Below are positions 1 to 6,856 of a stretch of 9,040 nt of DNA, one piece after another; the first letter of the stretch is position 1, and each line of letters starts with the position of its first letter. The notes beneath the pieces were generated by a model. The model did not search any database and had not been told where the DNA came from. It was given only the letters and a program-made list of their open reading frames with translations. The DNA is from Desulfuromusa sp. (GTDB lineage Bacteria > Desulfobacterota > Desulfuromonadia > Desulfuromonadales > Geopsychrobacteraceae), in contig JAOZMV010000046.1 in assembly GCA_029934095.1 (NCBI GenBank), positions 1-9,040 of the forward strand, in the 5' to 3' direction. The position numbers and the translations under genes are program-made.

Positions 1-40
1 GTGCCTGTCCACGACCAAAACCGGTCATACTCTTGATCAT
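1..40 (-). CDS. yicC: YicC-family protein, N-terminal fragment (cut by left window edge)
   Basis: Only the first 13 codons are present, running off the left edge. They read MIKSMTGFGRGQA from an ATG at 40-38. The MIKSMTGFGR start is the hallmark N-terminus of the YicC family, described as endoribonucleases acting on RNA. An AGGAG Shine-Dalgarno lies 9 nt upstream (54-50), which supports this start. The gene follows mqnA on the same strand after a 153-nt gap and probably has its own promoter there, although no convincing -35/-10 pair is visible. The family call rests on the N-terminal signature alone; the rest of the protein cannot be assessed. Confidence 0.85.
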   Translation of the reverse strand, partial: MIKSMTGFGRGQA

Positions 41-193
41 GAATTATTACTCCTGGTTCTCAGATAAAATCGGATTATGCAGCAACTGACCCAATTTCGG
101 TTTCTTTTCTTTTTGACCTCAGGGTCCGTAAACCCGATGACAACTACTTATAAAAAATCGAACCTACATGTTCCACTATCAATATAAAAAAAT
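41..193 (-). other. mqnA-yicC intergenic region / probable yicC leader
   Basis: This 153-nt stretch between the mqnA stop and the yicC start holds no ORF of note. It is AT-rich, with an A7 run on the plus strand at 186-192 just after the mqnA stop (U7 in the mqnA transcript). A purine-rich tract on the transcribed sense occupies about 100-114. One GACCC segment (126-122) can pair in three mutually exclusive ways: with GGGTT just upstream (135-131), with GGTC just downstream (118-115), or with GGGTC further downstream (92-88). A CATAAT hexamer near 79-74 could be a -10 element, but nothing resembling a -35 lies at the right distance. A promoter and mRNA leader for yicC are expected here but not proven. 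Confidence 0.35.
50..54 (-). promoter_or_regulatory. Ribosome binding site of yicC
   Basis: AGGAG on the minus strand with 9 nt to the ATG at 40-38. It is a near-perfect Shine-Dalgarno. It matters because it confirms that a gene starts at the extreme left edge, where only 13 codons are visible. Confidence 0.8.
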
Positions 194-1042
194 TTACACT
201 TGCCTCCAGAAATTCAATTCTGGTTCTTCCTCCAGTAAGTTGTATTTTTTACATAACTGAAAGAAAAGTTGCAAGCTCTGGATATGCTCTTTTCCTAAAT
301 TATAATCAATCGTCTGCCAATAATTGACAACCGTTTCCACATCCAACCCGACTTTTTCTGCAACAGTCTTTGCGATTGGATACGGATCGTTGATTAATTG
401 TTCACGAGACTGGAGCAACTGTTGCCCCAGTGCAGCTAACTCCAGAGGAAACCGGTCCAAGGCGTTACGATGAATCATCCAAAGGGCAAAGACAAACGGA
501 AGGCCTGTCTGTTGATACCAGATTTCCCCAAGATCAAAAACTTGCATACCTGATGGTAATTGAGTGGTGAGACGCAGTGCTCTATCGCCGATCAGCAAAG
601 CGGGTTTTTGCTGTTTTATCAAAGTTTCTATGGGAACGTCTGGAACGACATCGGTCACATTATGGAGGTCATAAAACTCACGAAAGATAATTCTCAATAA
701 ATTAATTGATGTCGCTGATTCGCCGGTGATCGCAATTTCTCTACCCGCTAATTCTGACAACTCAACCGGAGCAAAGAAGAGAACGCTTTTAACCCTGCCA
801 ACAGAAGAAATAGAATGATCAGGAAGTAACAGGTAGTCTTTCCAGTGCCTTGCGTATTCAAATGAGGAAGAGGGACTGGCATCCAACACACCTTGTTGTA
901 GCATCTGATTCAATTCAGAGGGAACACCACTCACGAATCTCCCAGAGAAGCCATTATCTTTCAGGTGATGAAAAAAAGGGATACAGTTTAAATATGGGAT
1001 ATAACCCAATATCGGTTCAGTTGCTGGTTCCATGGAGAGCAT
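194..1042 (-). CDS. mqnA: Chorismate dehydratase MqnA (menaquinone, futalosine pathway)
   Basis: MqnA converts chorismate to 3-[(1-carboxyvinyl)oxy]benzoate, the first committed step of the futalosine route to menaquinone, in the cytoplasm. The 282-residue product has the family's periplasmic-binding-protein-like pattern: LGYIPYLNCIPFF near the N-terminus (12-24), SSFEYA (59-64), SISSVG (77-82), GESATS (107-112), IGDRAL (151-156) and LPFVFALW (181-188). Its length is normal for the family. MqnD is a paralogue of the same fold, but the N-terminal YLNC and the SSFEYA/SISS blocks fit MqnA better. Translation may begin at residue 1 (1042) or Met4 (1033, giving 279 aa); neither has a good Shine-Dalgarno, and a stop codon four codons upstream rules out a longer form. 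The gene follows accC after 70 nt that contain a hairpin. No other mqn gene lies in the window. Confidence 0.88.
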   Translation of the reverse strand: MLSMEPATEPILGYIPYLNCIPFFHHLKDNGFSGRFVSGVPSELNQMLQQGVLDASPSSSFEYARHWKDYLLLPDHSISSVGRVKSVLFFAPVELSELAGREIAITGESATSINLLRIIFREFYDLHNVTDVVPDVPIETLIKQQKPALLIGDRALRLTTQLPSGMQVFDLGEIWYQQTGLPFVFALWMIHRNALDRFPLELAALGQQLLQSREQLINDPYPIAKTVAEKVGLDVETVVNYWQTIDYNLGKEHIQSLQLFFQLCKKYNLLEEEPELNFWRQV

Positions 1043-1055
1043 CCAGAATTGTCAA

Positions 1056-1092
1056 CAAACAACAGGCGGGAAACCATCCCACCTGTTGTTTG
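1056..1092 (-). terminator. Terminator-like hairpin between accC and mqnA
   Basis: The arms at 1092-1078 and 1070-1056 form a 15-bp stem around a 7-nt loop. The single non-Watson-Crick position is a G-U wobble only in the minus-strand RNA and a C/A mismatch in the plus-strand RNA, which points to the minus-strand transcript. The stem has an A-rich base, a GC-rich top (CAGGUGGG/CCCGCCUG) and a U-rich 3' side (UUGUUUGUUG), as in an intrinsic terminator with an imperfect U tract. It ends 13 nt before the mqnA start codon. It could end the aroB-accC transcript, act as a leaky terminator or attenuator, or protect the mRNA 3' end. Confidence 0.7.
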
Positions 1093-1112
1093 AATATATC
1101 CACATATATCGT

Positions 1113-2450
1113 TTATACCTTAGTACGTTCTAAAAAATTGGTGTCAAAATTACCGTCATTAAAGTCCTTATTTGCCATCATCTTTAAATGAAATGGTATC
1201 GTTGTTTTAATCCCTTCAATAATATATTCATCAAGGGCACATGCCATCCGCTTAATTGCTTCTTCACGGGTTTCAGCATGAACAATCAGTTTTCCAATCA
1301 TTGAATCATAATGGGGCAGGACAGTATACTGATCATACATCGCACTCTCTATCCGCACACCCATCCCCGCAGGGGTATGATAGCCATTAATCTTTCCAGG
1401 AAACGGGGTGAATTTTTCTGGATCTTCAGCATTAATTCGACACTCGATAGCATGCCCGCTGATTTTGATATCTTCCTGCTGGTAGCGCAATGGCAGTCCG
1501 GCGGCAGAATTAATCTGTTCTTTAACTATGTCTACTCCGGTGACCATCTCAGTCACTGGGTGTTCTACCTGGACACGGGTATTCATTTCCATAAAATAGA
1601 AACTGCCATCCGTATCGAGAAGATACTCTACGGTCCCAACACTCGAATAATTCACAGCCATGGCAGCAGCAACAGCGCAAGCACCCATCTCCTCCCGCAG
1701 TTCCGGGGTTAAAACCGGGCACGGTGCCTCTTCAATCAATTTTTGATGACGCCGCTGAATGGAACAGTCCCGCTCCCCTAAATGGATAACATTGCCATGC
1801 TTATCCCCCAAAATCTGGATTTCCACATGGCGCGGATGTTCACAGAATTTTTCAATATAGACATCGGCCTTACCAAAACCAGCTTGAGCCTCGGTACGCG
1901 CGGTTGCCAAAGCATTACCTAAAGAGGCCGGAGAATAGACTATTTTCATGCCGCGACCACCACCACCGGCAGATGCTTTAATAATCACCGGATAACCGAT
2001 ATCATCCGCAATCTGTTGGGCTTCTTCAATTGTTTCAATGCTTTTATTGGTTCCGGGCAGGATAGGAACACCTGCTTCAGTTACCGTCTTCCGGGCACTG
2101 ATTTTGTCCCCCATCCGTCTCATATTCTCGGCAGTCGGGCCAATAAAAGTGATCCCGCATTGTTCACAAATTTCTGCAAACTCGGCATTTTCAGAAAGAA
2201 AACCATAACCTGGATGGATGGCATCAGCATCGGCAATTTCAGCAGCACTGATAATCGCTTTCATGTTGAGATAACTATCGGCACTGGCTGCGGGGCCGAT
2301 ACAGATACTTTCATCCGCAAGACTGACATGCAGGGCATCATGATCAACATCAGAGTGCACTGCAACTGTTTTGATCCCCATCTCTTTACAGGCACGAATT
2401 ATCCGCAAGGCAATCTCGCCACGGTTTGCTATAAGTATTTTATGGAACAT
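1113..2450 (-). CDS. accC: Biotin carboxylase subunit of acetyl-CoA carboxylase
   Basis: AccC uses ATP and bicarbonate to carboxylate the biotin on AccB, the first half-reaction of malonyl-CoA formation for fatty acid synthesis. The 445-residue protein is full length and colinear with the E. coli enzyme. It begins [19 protein letters not shown] (residues 2-20). It has the ATP-grasp glycine loop AGGGGRGM (161-168), Lys116 and Lys158, the RRHQK segment (233-237), metal ligands Glu275 and Glu288, and the active-site run [10 protein letters not shown] (289-298) with Arg292, Gln294 and Glu296. Arg338 is also present. GGGGAG lies 8 nt before the ATG. It sits 79 nt downstream of accB, the usual accBC order. 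Pyruvate carboxylase and propionyl-CoA carboxylase subunits share this fold, but the accB neighbour and the length decide for AccC. No defect is visible. Confidence 0.96.
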   Translation of the reverse strand: MFHKILIANRGEIALRIIRACKEMGIKTVAVHSDVDHDALHVSLADESICIGPAASADSYLNMKAIISAAEIADADAIHPGYGFLSENAEFAEICEQCGITFIGPTAENMRRMGDKISARKTVTEAGVPILPGTNKSIETIEEAQQIADDIGYPVIIKASAGGGGRGMKIVYSPASLGNALATARTEAQAGFGKADVYIEKFCEHPRHVEIQILGDKHGNVIHLGERDCSIQRRHQKLIEEAPCPVLTPELREEMGACAVAAAMAVNYSSVGTVEYLLDTDGSFYFMEMNTRVQVEHPVTEMVTGVDIVKEQINSAAGLPLRYQQEDIKISGHAIECRINAEDPEKFTPFPGKINGYHTPAGMGVRIESAMYDQYTVLPHYDSMIGKLIVHAETREEAIKRMACALDEYIIEGIKTTIPFHLKMMANKDFNDGNFDTNFLERTKV

Positions 2451-2529
2451 TTTATCAACTCCCCATCAGGGTAATCTTCAAAATTCATAAACAGCTTTTT
2501 AAAAAACTACCTCTTCAATCTGCTGGAAA

Positions 2530-2991
2530 TCAAAGCCGCTCAACCAGGAAGAGTGTTTCACCAAACTCAACTGGAGTTGCGTCATCTTTAACAATCTCCA
2601 CAATTTTACATTTAAACTCGGCCTCAATTTCATTAAACAACTTCATTGCCTCAACCAGGCAAAGGGTTTGTCCGGCTTCGACAATATCCCCAACTTCAAC
2701 AAAGGGGGCAGCCTCAGGTGAAGGCTTGCGATAAACGGTACCAACCATTGGAGACGGAACAGCATCGTAGTTATCATTAACTACAGGAGCATCTGTGGTG
2801 GGAGATGCTATTGTTGCAGCTACGGGTGGGGCTGAGATCGCAGCTGGAGCTAACGGAGCAGCAACCTGAATAAATTCTTTATCCGGCCCCCGTTTGATGT
2901 GAATTTTTTCTACCTGAGTTTCGAGATTAAACTCCGTAATATCGGTCTCGGTCACCAATTTGATCAAACTTTTCAGATCTTTCAGTTCCAT
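2530..2991 (-). CDS. accB: Biotin carboxyl carrier protein of acetyl-CoA carboxylase
   Basis: AccB carries the biotin that shuttles CO2 from biotin carboxylase to the carboxyltransferase. The 153-residue protein has the standard three parts. An N-terminal helix-rich region (1-42) begins MELKDLKSLIKLV. A flexible Ala/Pro/Val linker spans about 43-76. The C-terminal biotinyl domain (about 77-153) contains EAMKLFNEIEAEF with the biotinylated lysine at 117. The segment at about 90-101 (PSPEAAPFVEVG) matches the protruding 'thumb' typical of AccB rather than other biotinyl domains. A perfect AGGAGG (3003-2998) lies 6 nt before the ATG. It starts 21 nt after the Xaa-Pro peptidase gene and is followed by accC. 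Confidence 0.95.
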   Translation of the reverse strand: MELKDLKSLIKLVTETDITEFNLETQVEKIHIKRGPDKEFIQVAAPLAPAAISAPPVAATIASPTTDAPVVNDNYDAVPSPMVGTVYRKPSPEAAPFVEVGDIVEAGQTLCLVEAMKLFNEIEAEFKCKIVEIVKDDATPVEFGETLFLVERL

Positions 2992-3012
2992 TATTTTCCT
3001 CCTGAAAAACTT

Positions 3013-4089
3013 TTATAAACCTAATTGTTTAAATTGTTTCGGAATCGAAGTCAACGTTTCAAAACCATCTGCAGTGACAACAACAGTGTCTTCAATTCGT
3101 ACACCACCAATACCGGGAACATAAATCCCCGGCTCCACAGTAAAAACCATTCCCTCAAGCACCTTTTGATCTGAACGGGATGAAACTGCAGGGTACTCGT
3201 GAATTTCTAAGCCTACCCCATGCCCCAAACCATGACCAAAGTATTCTCCGTAGCCCTGAACTGAAATAAAATCCCGGGCAACAGCATCCAGATCACAGAT
3301 TGCCATTTCTGGTCGAATTGATGCAAGAGCTGAATCATGAGCTTCTAACACAATATCAAAGATTTGTCGAAGTTTTCTATCAACTTCACCAATTGCCAAG
3401 GTAACAGTCTCATCTGAGTAGTAACCATCCATTCGGGTACCAAAATCTATGGTAACCAACTCTCCTGCCTCTATTTTTTTGTCACTGGCAACGCCGTGGG
3501 GTAAGGCACCTCGAACCCCCGAAGCAACAATAAAATCGAACGCGTTCGTTTCGCCGCCTAAGCGCTTTAATGCGAACTCAAGCTCCATAGCTATTTCGAG
3601 CTCAGTCACACCCGGCTGAATTTGTGGCAAAACAGTATTAAAGGCCTGATGATTTAGATTTGCAGCTGACTTAAGAGCAGCAATTTCAGTTTTCGTTTTA
3701 ACCCCACGCAGGGGCTGTAATTGCGTGGTGAGTGGACGCCAATCGAGAGAATCAGCCGCTAACCCGGCTAACTCTTCATAGAGAGCAACACTGACAGCAG
3801 CTGCATCAAAACCAACTCGCCTCACCCCCCGGTTAGACAATTCATTTACCACAGCTTCTAATTTATTATTATAGCAGCGAATATGATCCGCGCTGACCTG
3901 TTCCTGTGCTTGCTCAATGTAACGGGAATCGGTCAGGAAAATAGAAACATCCGCGCTAATAAATAAAACGCCATCAGTGCCAGTAAATCCACACAGATAG
4001 CGTATATTAGGGAGGCCAAAAACAAGTAATGCATCAAGGTTTTCAGCTGACAGGAGGTTTCTGAAGAAATGAGTTTGCTGTTCAGTCAC
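3013..4089 (-). CDS. Xaa-Pro aminopeptidase/dipeptidase, M24B family
   Basis: This is a cytoplasmic two-metal peptidase that cleaves the bond before proline in peptides. The start chosen is the GTG at 4089-4087, giving 358 aa; the reading frame is open for 44 more codons upstream, but those lie inside aroQ and give an implausible Arg/Leu-rich extension. An N-terminal creatinase-like domain (about 1-130) is followed by the pita-bread catalytic domain. The five metal ligands are all present: Asp215 (TIDFG), Asp226 (YSDET), His290 ([10 protein letters not shown]), Glu319 (TVEPGIY) and Glu333 (RIEDT). His198 in LPHG matches the conserved substrate-side histidine. The length fits the short YqhT-like branch rather than E. 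coli PepP or PepQ, so I give no gene symbol. The start overlaps the aroQ stop by 8 nt, and accB follows after 21 nt. Aminopeptidase versus dipeptidase activity cannot be told from sequence. Confidence 0.9.
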   Translation of the reverse strand: MTEQQTHFFRNLLSAENLDALLVFGLPNIRYLCGFTGTDGVLFISADVSIFLTDSRYIEQAQEQVSADHIRCYNNKLEAVVNELSNRGVRRVGFDAAAVSVALYEELAGLAADSLDWRPLTTQLQPLRGVKTKTEIAALKSAANLNHQAFNTVLPQIQPGVTELEIAMELEFALKRLGGETNAFDFIVASGVRGALPHGVASDKKIEAGELVTIDFGTRMDGYYSDETVTLAIGEVDRKLRQIFDIVLEAHDSALASIRPEMAICDLDAVARDFISVQGYGEYFGHGLGHGVGLEIHEYPAVSSRSDQKVLEGMVFTVEPGIYVPGIGGVRIEDTVVVTADGFETLTSIPKQFKQLGL

Positions 4090-4534
4090 ACTCCATCCTG
4101 TTTTCCAGATGATCCGACAACGCACGTAATGCCAAGCTATAACCAAAAGCACCAAACCCAGAGATCTGACCGACAACAACCGGAGCAATATAAGAATGGT
4201 GTCGAAACGCCTCCCGTGCATGAATATTGGACAGGTGGACCTCCACCGTTGGCAGGCCTACGCCACTGACAGCATCACGCAAAGCAATGCTCGTATGGGT
4301 ATACCCCCCGGGATTAATTATAATCCCGGAGAAGTTTTCCTGAACGGCTCGCTGCACCTGATCAATCAAGCCACCTTCATGGTTCGATTGATAGGTTTCC
4401 ATTTCGTATCCAAGAGAGGCCGCCTCTTGACGCAATTCCTCCATTATTTGACTGAGCGTAGTGTGACCATAAATTTCCGGCTCACGGGTTCCTAATAAAT
4501 TTAAATTTGGACCATTTAAAACTAATAATTTCAT
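4082..4534 (-). CDS. aroQ: 3-dehydroquinate dehydratase, type II
   Basis: AroQ dehydrates 3-dehydroquinate to 3-dehydroshikimate, the third step of the shikimate pathway; the type II enzyme is a cytoplasmic dodecamer. The 150-residue protein matches the family along its whole length. [18 protein letters not shown] (6-23) includes Asn12, Arg17 and the catalytic Tyr22 on the active-site lid. [11 protein letters not shown] spans 48-58. INPGGYTH (73-80) includes Asn74 and His80, and [11 protein letters not shown] (98-108) includes His100, the catalytic histidine, and Arg107. It begins 3 nt after the roadblock gene stop and has no clear Shine-Dalgarno, so it is probably translated by coupling. It acts directly after AroB, encoded three genes upstream in the same cluster. 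Its 3' end overlaps the peptidase start by 8 nt. Confidence 0.96.
   Translation of the reverse strand: MKLLVLNGPNLNLLGTREPEIYGHTTLSQIMEELRQEAASLGYEMETYQSNHEGGLIDQVQRAVQENFSGIIINPGGYTHTSIALRDAVSGVGLPTVEVHLSNIHAREAFRHHSYIAPVVVGQISGFGAFGYSLALRALSDHLENRMECD
4096..4099 (-). promoter_or_regulatory. Ribosome binding site deciding the GTG start of the M24 peptidase
   Basis: AGGA on the minus strand lies 6 nt upstream of the GTG at 4089-4087, inside the last codons of aroQ. It supports the GTG start over an upstream start within aroQ. The next in-frame Met comes far inside the protein, so GTG is the only sensible choice. Confidence 0.6.
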
Positions 4535-4537
4535 AGA

Positions 4538-4897
4538 TCAAACCAGTGCCTGACGAAGTGCAGGGGCTTCACGCATAAGCAGATATCGCCCCTGCCCATA
4601 ATTACCATCACGTTCAATCAACAGGGCAACAAAATATTCATCGTTTAAAGAATGAATTATTACATAATAATGTTCCGTCTTAATCGAAACTTCTTGCAAG
4701 GAACCTACCTTTAGAATGTTGGCCGCATTGCGTATTTCCTTGGTCACATTTGAATATTCAATGCCAACAAGATTCAAGTCAAGAGAGTTTTCATCAACAC
4801 TGTACTGGTCAATTCCAATACCGTCATAACCCATTAAAATAGCACCAACACTGCCTGAACAACTTGAAACAATATTTTCTAAAATTGATTTAAACAT
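4538..4897 (-). CDS. Roadblock/LC7-domain protein (MglB-like fold)
   Basis: The whole 119-residue protein is one roadblock/LC7 domain, a small dimer-forming alpha-beta module. Bacterial relatives such as MglB regulate Ras-like GTPases. Features seen are the N-terminal helix (FKSILENIV, 2-10), the strand-turn-strand VGAILMGYDGIGIDQYS (17-33), the central helix SNVTKEIRNAANIL (49-62) and the strands EVSIKTEHYYVIIHSL (69-84) and YFVALLIER (88-96). A strong AGGAG lies 5 nt before the ATG. Its start overlaps the TPR gene stop by 8 nt (ATGTTTAA), so the two are probably co-translated and may act together. No MglA-type GTPase gene is in the window. The domain call is by pattern; a specific role is not known. 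A link to type IV pilus polarity is a guess prompted by the nearby pilQ. Confidence 0.75.
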   Translation of the reverse strand: MFKSILENIVSSCSGSVGAILMGYDGIGIDQYSVDENSLDLNLVGIEYSNVTKEIRNAANILKVGSLQEVSIKTEHYYVIIHSLNDEYFVALLIERDGNYGQGRYLLMREAPALRQALV

Positions 4898-5756
4898 TTC
4901 CTCTCCTTTGCTTAATATTAGAGAGCCATAGATTCAATGTATCCAAATAAGATGGGGTGTTCACAAGGGAAGAAACTGTTGTTTCTTTCCCTGAATCATA
5001 CAATTTCCCGACAGCAACTTCTGCAGCATCGATGGACTCTACTGAAGCTGTCTGAACATCTTCACGCTGATTTAATAAGTCATCAACTGATTCTTCAGTG
5101 CCATCCTGATTCTTTTGCCGCAATTGACCTTCCAGCTCCTTAACTTTACGCCGAAGGGTTAAATCATCCGGATTCTGAACTGATAACTGTTGAAAAAGAT
5201 CAAGCGCCTTCTCAGTTAATCCTTGTACTAAGTATAATTCAGCCAGGGTTGCTGACACCAGAACCGGAGCGGGTTCTAACGCTTCATCACTCTGAGAAAC
5301 AGGGGCATCCAACGGTTCAGCACTGATAACCTCTTCTTCCGGCAAAGAAAGCAGAAGTTTGTTGATCACTGGATCAGCTGGGCTTATCTCTCTTGCCCTG
5401 AGGAGTAATTGACGTGCAACCACCTCATCACCCAGTAAAATCTGAACTCGAGCATAACCAACCAGCGCAGCCAGGCTGTCTTGATCCAATTCAAGGGCGT
5501 GTTCAAAGGCCACAACCGCACCATCGAAATCTTCCAACTGACAAAGAGTCCGAGCCAGCACAATATATGCGGGGCTGACATCGGGATGGAGATCCAACCC
5601 CTTGTAGATAATCTGGCGAGCATCAGCAAACATCCCCATTTTCCGATAGGTTTCAGCTAACGAAATAAAAATTGTCGAACTGGGATCTTTAACAAGAATT
5701 TCTGTATAAGCAGCAATTTTACCTAGAAGTAAACTCTGTTGATTCTGTTCAGTCAT
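4890..5756 (-). CDS. Tetratricopeptide-repeat protein
   Basis: This 288-residue protein has no signal peptide or membrane segment and is probably a cytoplasmic scaffold. After an N-terminal helix, three consecutive TPR units occupy about 27-58, 61-94 and 95-128, with the usual A/G/Y/L/P pattern (for example ISLAETYRKMGMFADARQII). An acidic, proline-containing linker (about 139-165) leads to a further TPR (about 166-199). A charged linker (about 203-225) and a low-complexity Ser/Val/Glu stretch follow. The C-terminus ends in a short amphipathic helix, LDTLNLWLSNIKQRR (271-285). The ATG at 5756 has a modest GAGGG-type Shine-Dalgarno and lies 17 nt after aroB. Its stop overlaps the roadblock gene start. 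TPR proteins bind other proteins, and the roadblock protein is the obvious candidate partner. No specific function can be assigned. Confidence 0.8.
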   Translation of the reverse strand: MTEQNQQSLLLGKIAAYTEILVKDPSSTIFISLAETYRKMGMFADARQIIYKGLDLHPDVSPAYIVLARTLCQLEDFDGAVVAFEHALELDQDSLAALVGYARVQILLGDEVVARQLLLRAREISPADPVINKLLLSLPEEEVISAEPLDAPVSQSDEALEPAPVLVSATLAELYLVQGLTEKALDLFQQLSVQNPDDLTLRRKVKELEGQLRQKNQDGTEESVDDLLNQREDVQTASVESIDAAEVAVGKLYDSGKETTVSSLVNTPSYLDTLNLWLSNIKQRRGNV

Positions 5757-5773
5757 GATGCCCTCTTAAAAGT

Positions 5774-6850
5774 TTAGAGAAGAGGTGAAAAAACCGACGA
5801 AATGTCTTTTACCTGACACAACGAAACCCCACCAATCCCTCGATTAAGAACCAGCGTAAGGGATCCTTTTTTTACCTTTTTATCCCTCTGCATTGCAACG
5901 ACATACTCATCCAGAGAGAAGGATGGAGGATCAATCGGCAGGTCAAGTGCCAGTAACAAGTTTGTTAGTCTTTCCACATCCTGTTGCAAACAGAGGCCCT
6001 GCTGTGCAGATATTTTTGCCGCGATAACCATCCCGACAGAGACAGCCTCACCATGTTTCCACTGACCATAACCTGACAACTTTTCAATCGCATGCCCAAA
6101 GGTATGGCCATAGTTCAAATGTGCACGAACAGAACCTTCTTTTTCATCCATTTCGACAATTTCAGCCTTTATCTGGCACGCTCTCCTGATTGCGTAATTA
6201 ATCGCCATTGGGTCTCTATTTTTCAATTTTACAATATTATCTTCCAGCCAACAGAAAAAATGATTGTCGTGGATCATTCCATACTTAATCACCTCTGCCA
6301 GACCAGCAGAAACCTCTCTCTGATCCAGAGTATTCAGAGTTGTTGTATCGATAAAAACCATTTTTGGCTGATAAAAAGCACCTATCAAATTTTTCCCAAG
6401 GGGATGATTAATAGCGGTCTTTCCACCAACAGAACTATCCACCTGCGCTAGCAGGGTTGTCGGCACCTGAACATAGGGGATACCGCGCAAAAATGTTGCA
6501 GCGGCAAACCCAGCCATATCACCAACAACACCACCACCCAGAGCAATCAAACCACAACCACGATCAAATCCATTTTTAATTAGGAAATCATATATCGACT
6601 GGAGTGTTTCAGGAGATTTATACTTTTCTCCATCTGGCACATTGAAGTGTTGTAAAGAAAAACCGTTTTTTTCAAGCGCGGCACGGACAACAGAGCCATA
6701 GAGTTGATCAACTGTCGGGTTGGATATTACTGCGATTCGTTGTGGAAAATTAAGGTCAGAGAGTTCTTTACCTAAAGTTGTAAGAAGATCGGAACCTATC
6801 AATATCGAATAAGTTCTATCCGCAAGGGGTACTACAACCTTTTCCAGCAT
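5774..6850 (-). CDS. aroB: 3-dehydroquinate synthase
   Basis: AroB converts DAHP to 3-dehydroquinate, step two of the shikimate pathway, using NAD and a divalent metal. The start chosen is the ATG at 6850-6848 (358 aa). A TTG five codons upstream (6865) is in frame but overlaps the terminator U tract, and only the ATG form begins MLEKVVVPL as in known AroB proteins. Motifs seen are the NAD-binding GGGVVGD (105-111), the PTTLLAQVDSSVGGKT loop (129-144) and the metal ligands Glu186 (LAEVIKYG), His249 (YGHTFGHA) and His266 (KHGEAVSVGM). RDKKVKKG lies near the C-terminus. Length and motifs are complete. It follows pilQ, from which it is separated by a terminator, and precedes the TPR gene by 17 nt. 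No aroK lies between pilQ and aroB, unlike many proteobacteria. Confidence 0.96.
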   Translation of the reverse strand: MLEKVVVPLADRTYSILIGSDLLTTLGKELSDLNFPQRIAVISNPTVDQLYGSVVRAALEKNGFSLQHFNVPDGEKYKSPETLQSIYDFLIKNGFDRGCGLIALGGGVVGDMAGFAAATFLRGIPYVQVPTTLLAQVDSSVGGKTAINHPLGKNLIGAFYQPKMVFIDTTTLNTLDQREVSAGLAEVIKYGMIHDNHFFCWLEDNIVKLKNRDPMAINYAIRRACQIKAEIVEMDEKEGSVRAHLNYGHTFGHAIEKLSGYGQWKHGEAVSVGMVIAAKISAQQGLCLQQDVERLTNLLLALDLPIDPPSFSLDEYVVAMQRDKKVKKGSLTLVLNRGIGGVSLCQVKDISSVFSPLL

Positions 6851-6856
6851 CTTTGA

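Noticed and set aside
186..223. Hairpin CCAGAA/TTCTGG at 223-206 near the mqnA stop, followed by U7 (192-186), as a possible mqnA terminator.
   Set aside because: The stem is only 6 bp with low GC content, lies inside the coding sequence, and 13 nt separate it from the U run, which is too far for an intrinsic terminator.
958..1077. Small minus-strand ORF starting at an ATG in the hairpin loop (1077) with AGGTGG just before it, overlapping the mqnA start in another frame.
   Set aside because: The putative Shine-Dalgarno is about 1 nt from the ATG and buried in the stem. The roughly 29-codon product has no recognisable features.
1112..1147. TTGACA (1147-1142) and TATAAA (1117-1112) on the minus strand as a promoter for mqnA.
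   Set aside because: The spacing is 24 nt, far from the 16-18 expected, and the terminator-like hairpin lies between this site and mqnA.
1311..2474. Plus-strand open frames across accC (1311-1712, 2016-2474) and similar ones over aroQ, aroB, pilQ and mqnA.
   Set aside because: They are antisense shadows of well-conserved genes, with no domain pattern of their own.
2499..2514. A/T inverted repeat between accB and accC as a terminator.
   Set aside because: It has almost no loop, only about 6 weak pairs and no following U tract, so it is not a credible terminator.
4090..4221. N-terminal extension of the M24 peptidase with a hydrophobic stretch resembling a membrane anchor.
   Set aside because: It lies wholly within aroQ in another frame, is unlike M24 N-termini, and the GTG at 4089 with AGGA upstream gives a normal 358-residue protein.
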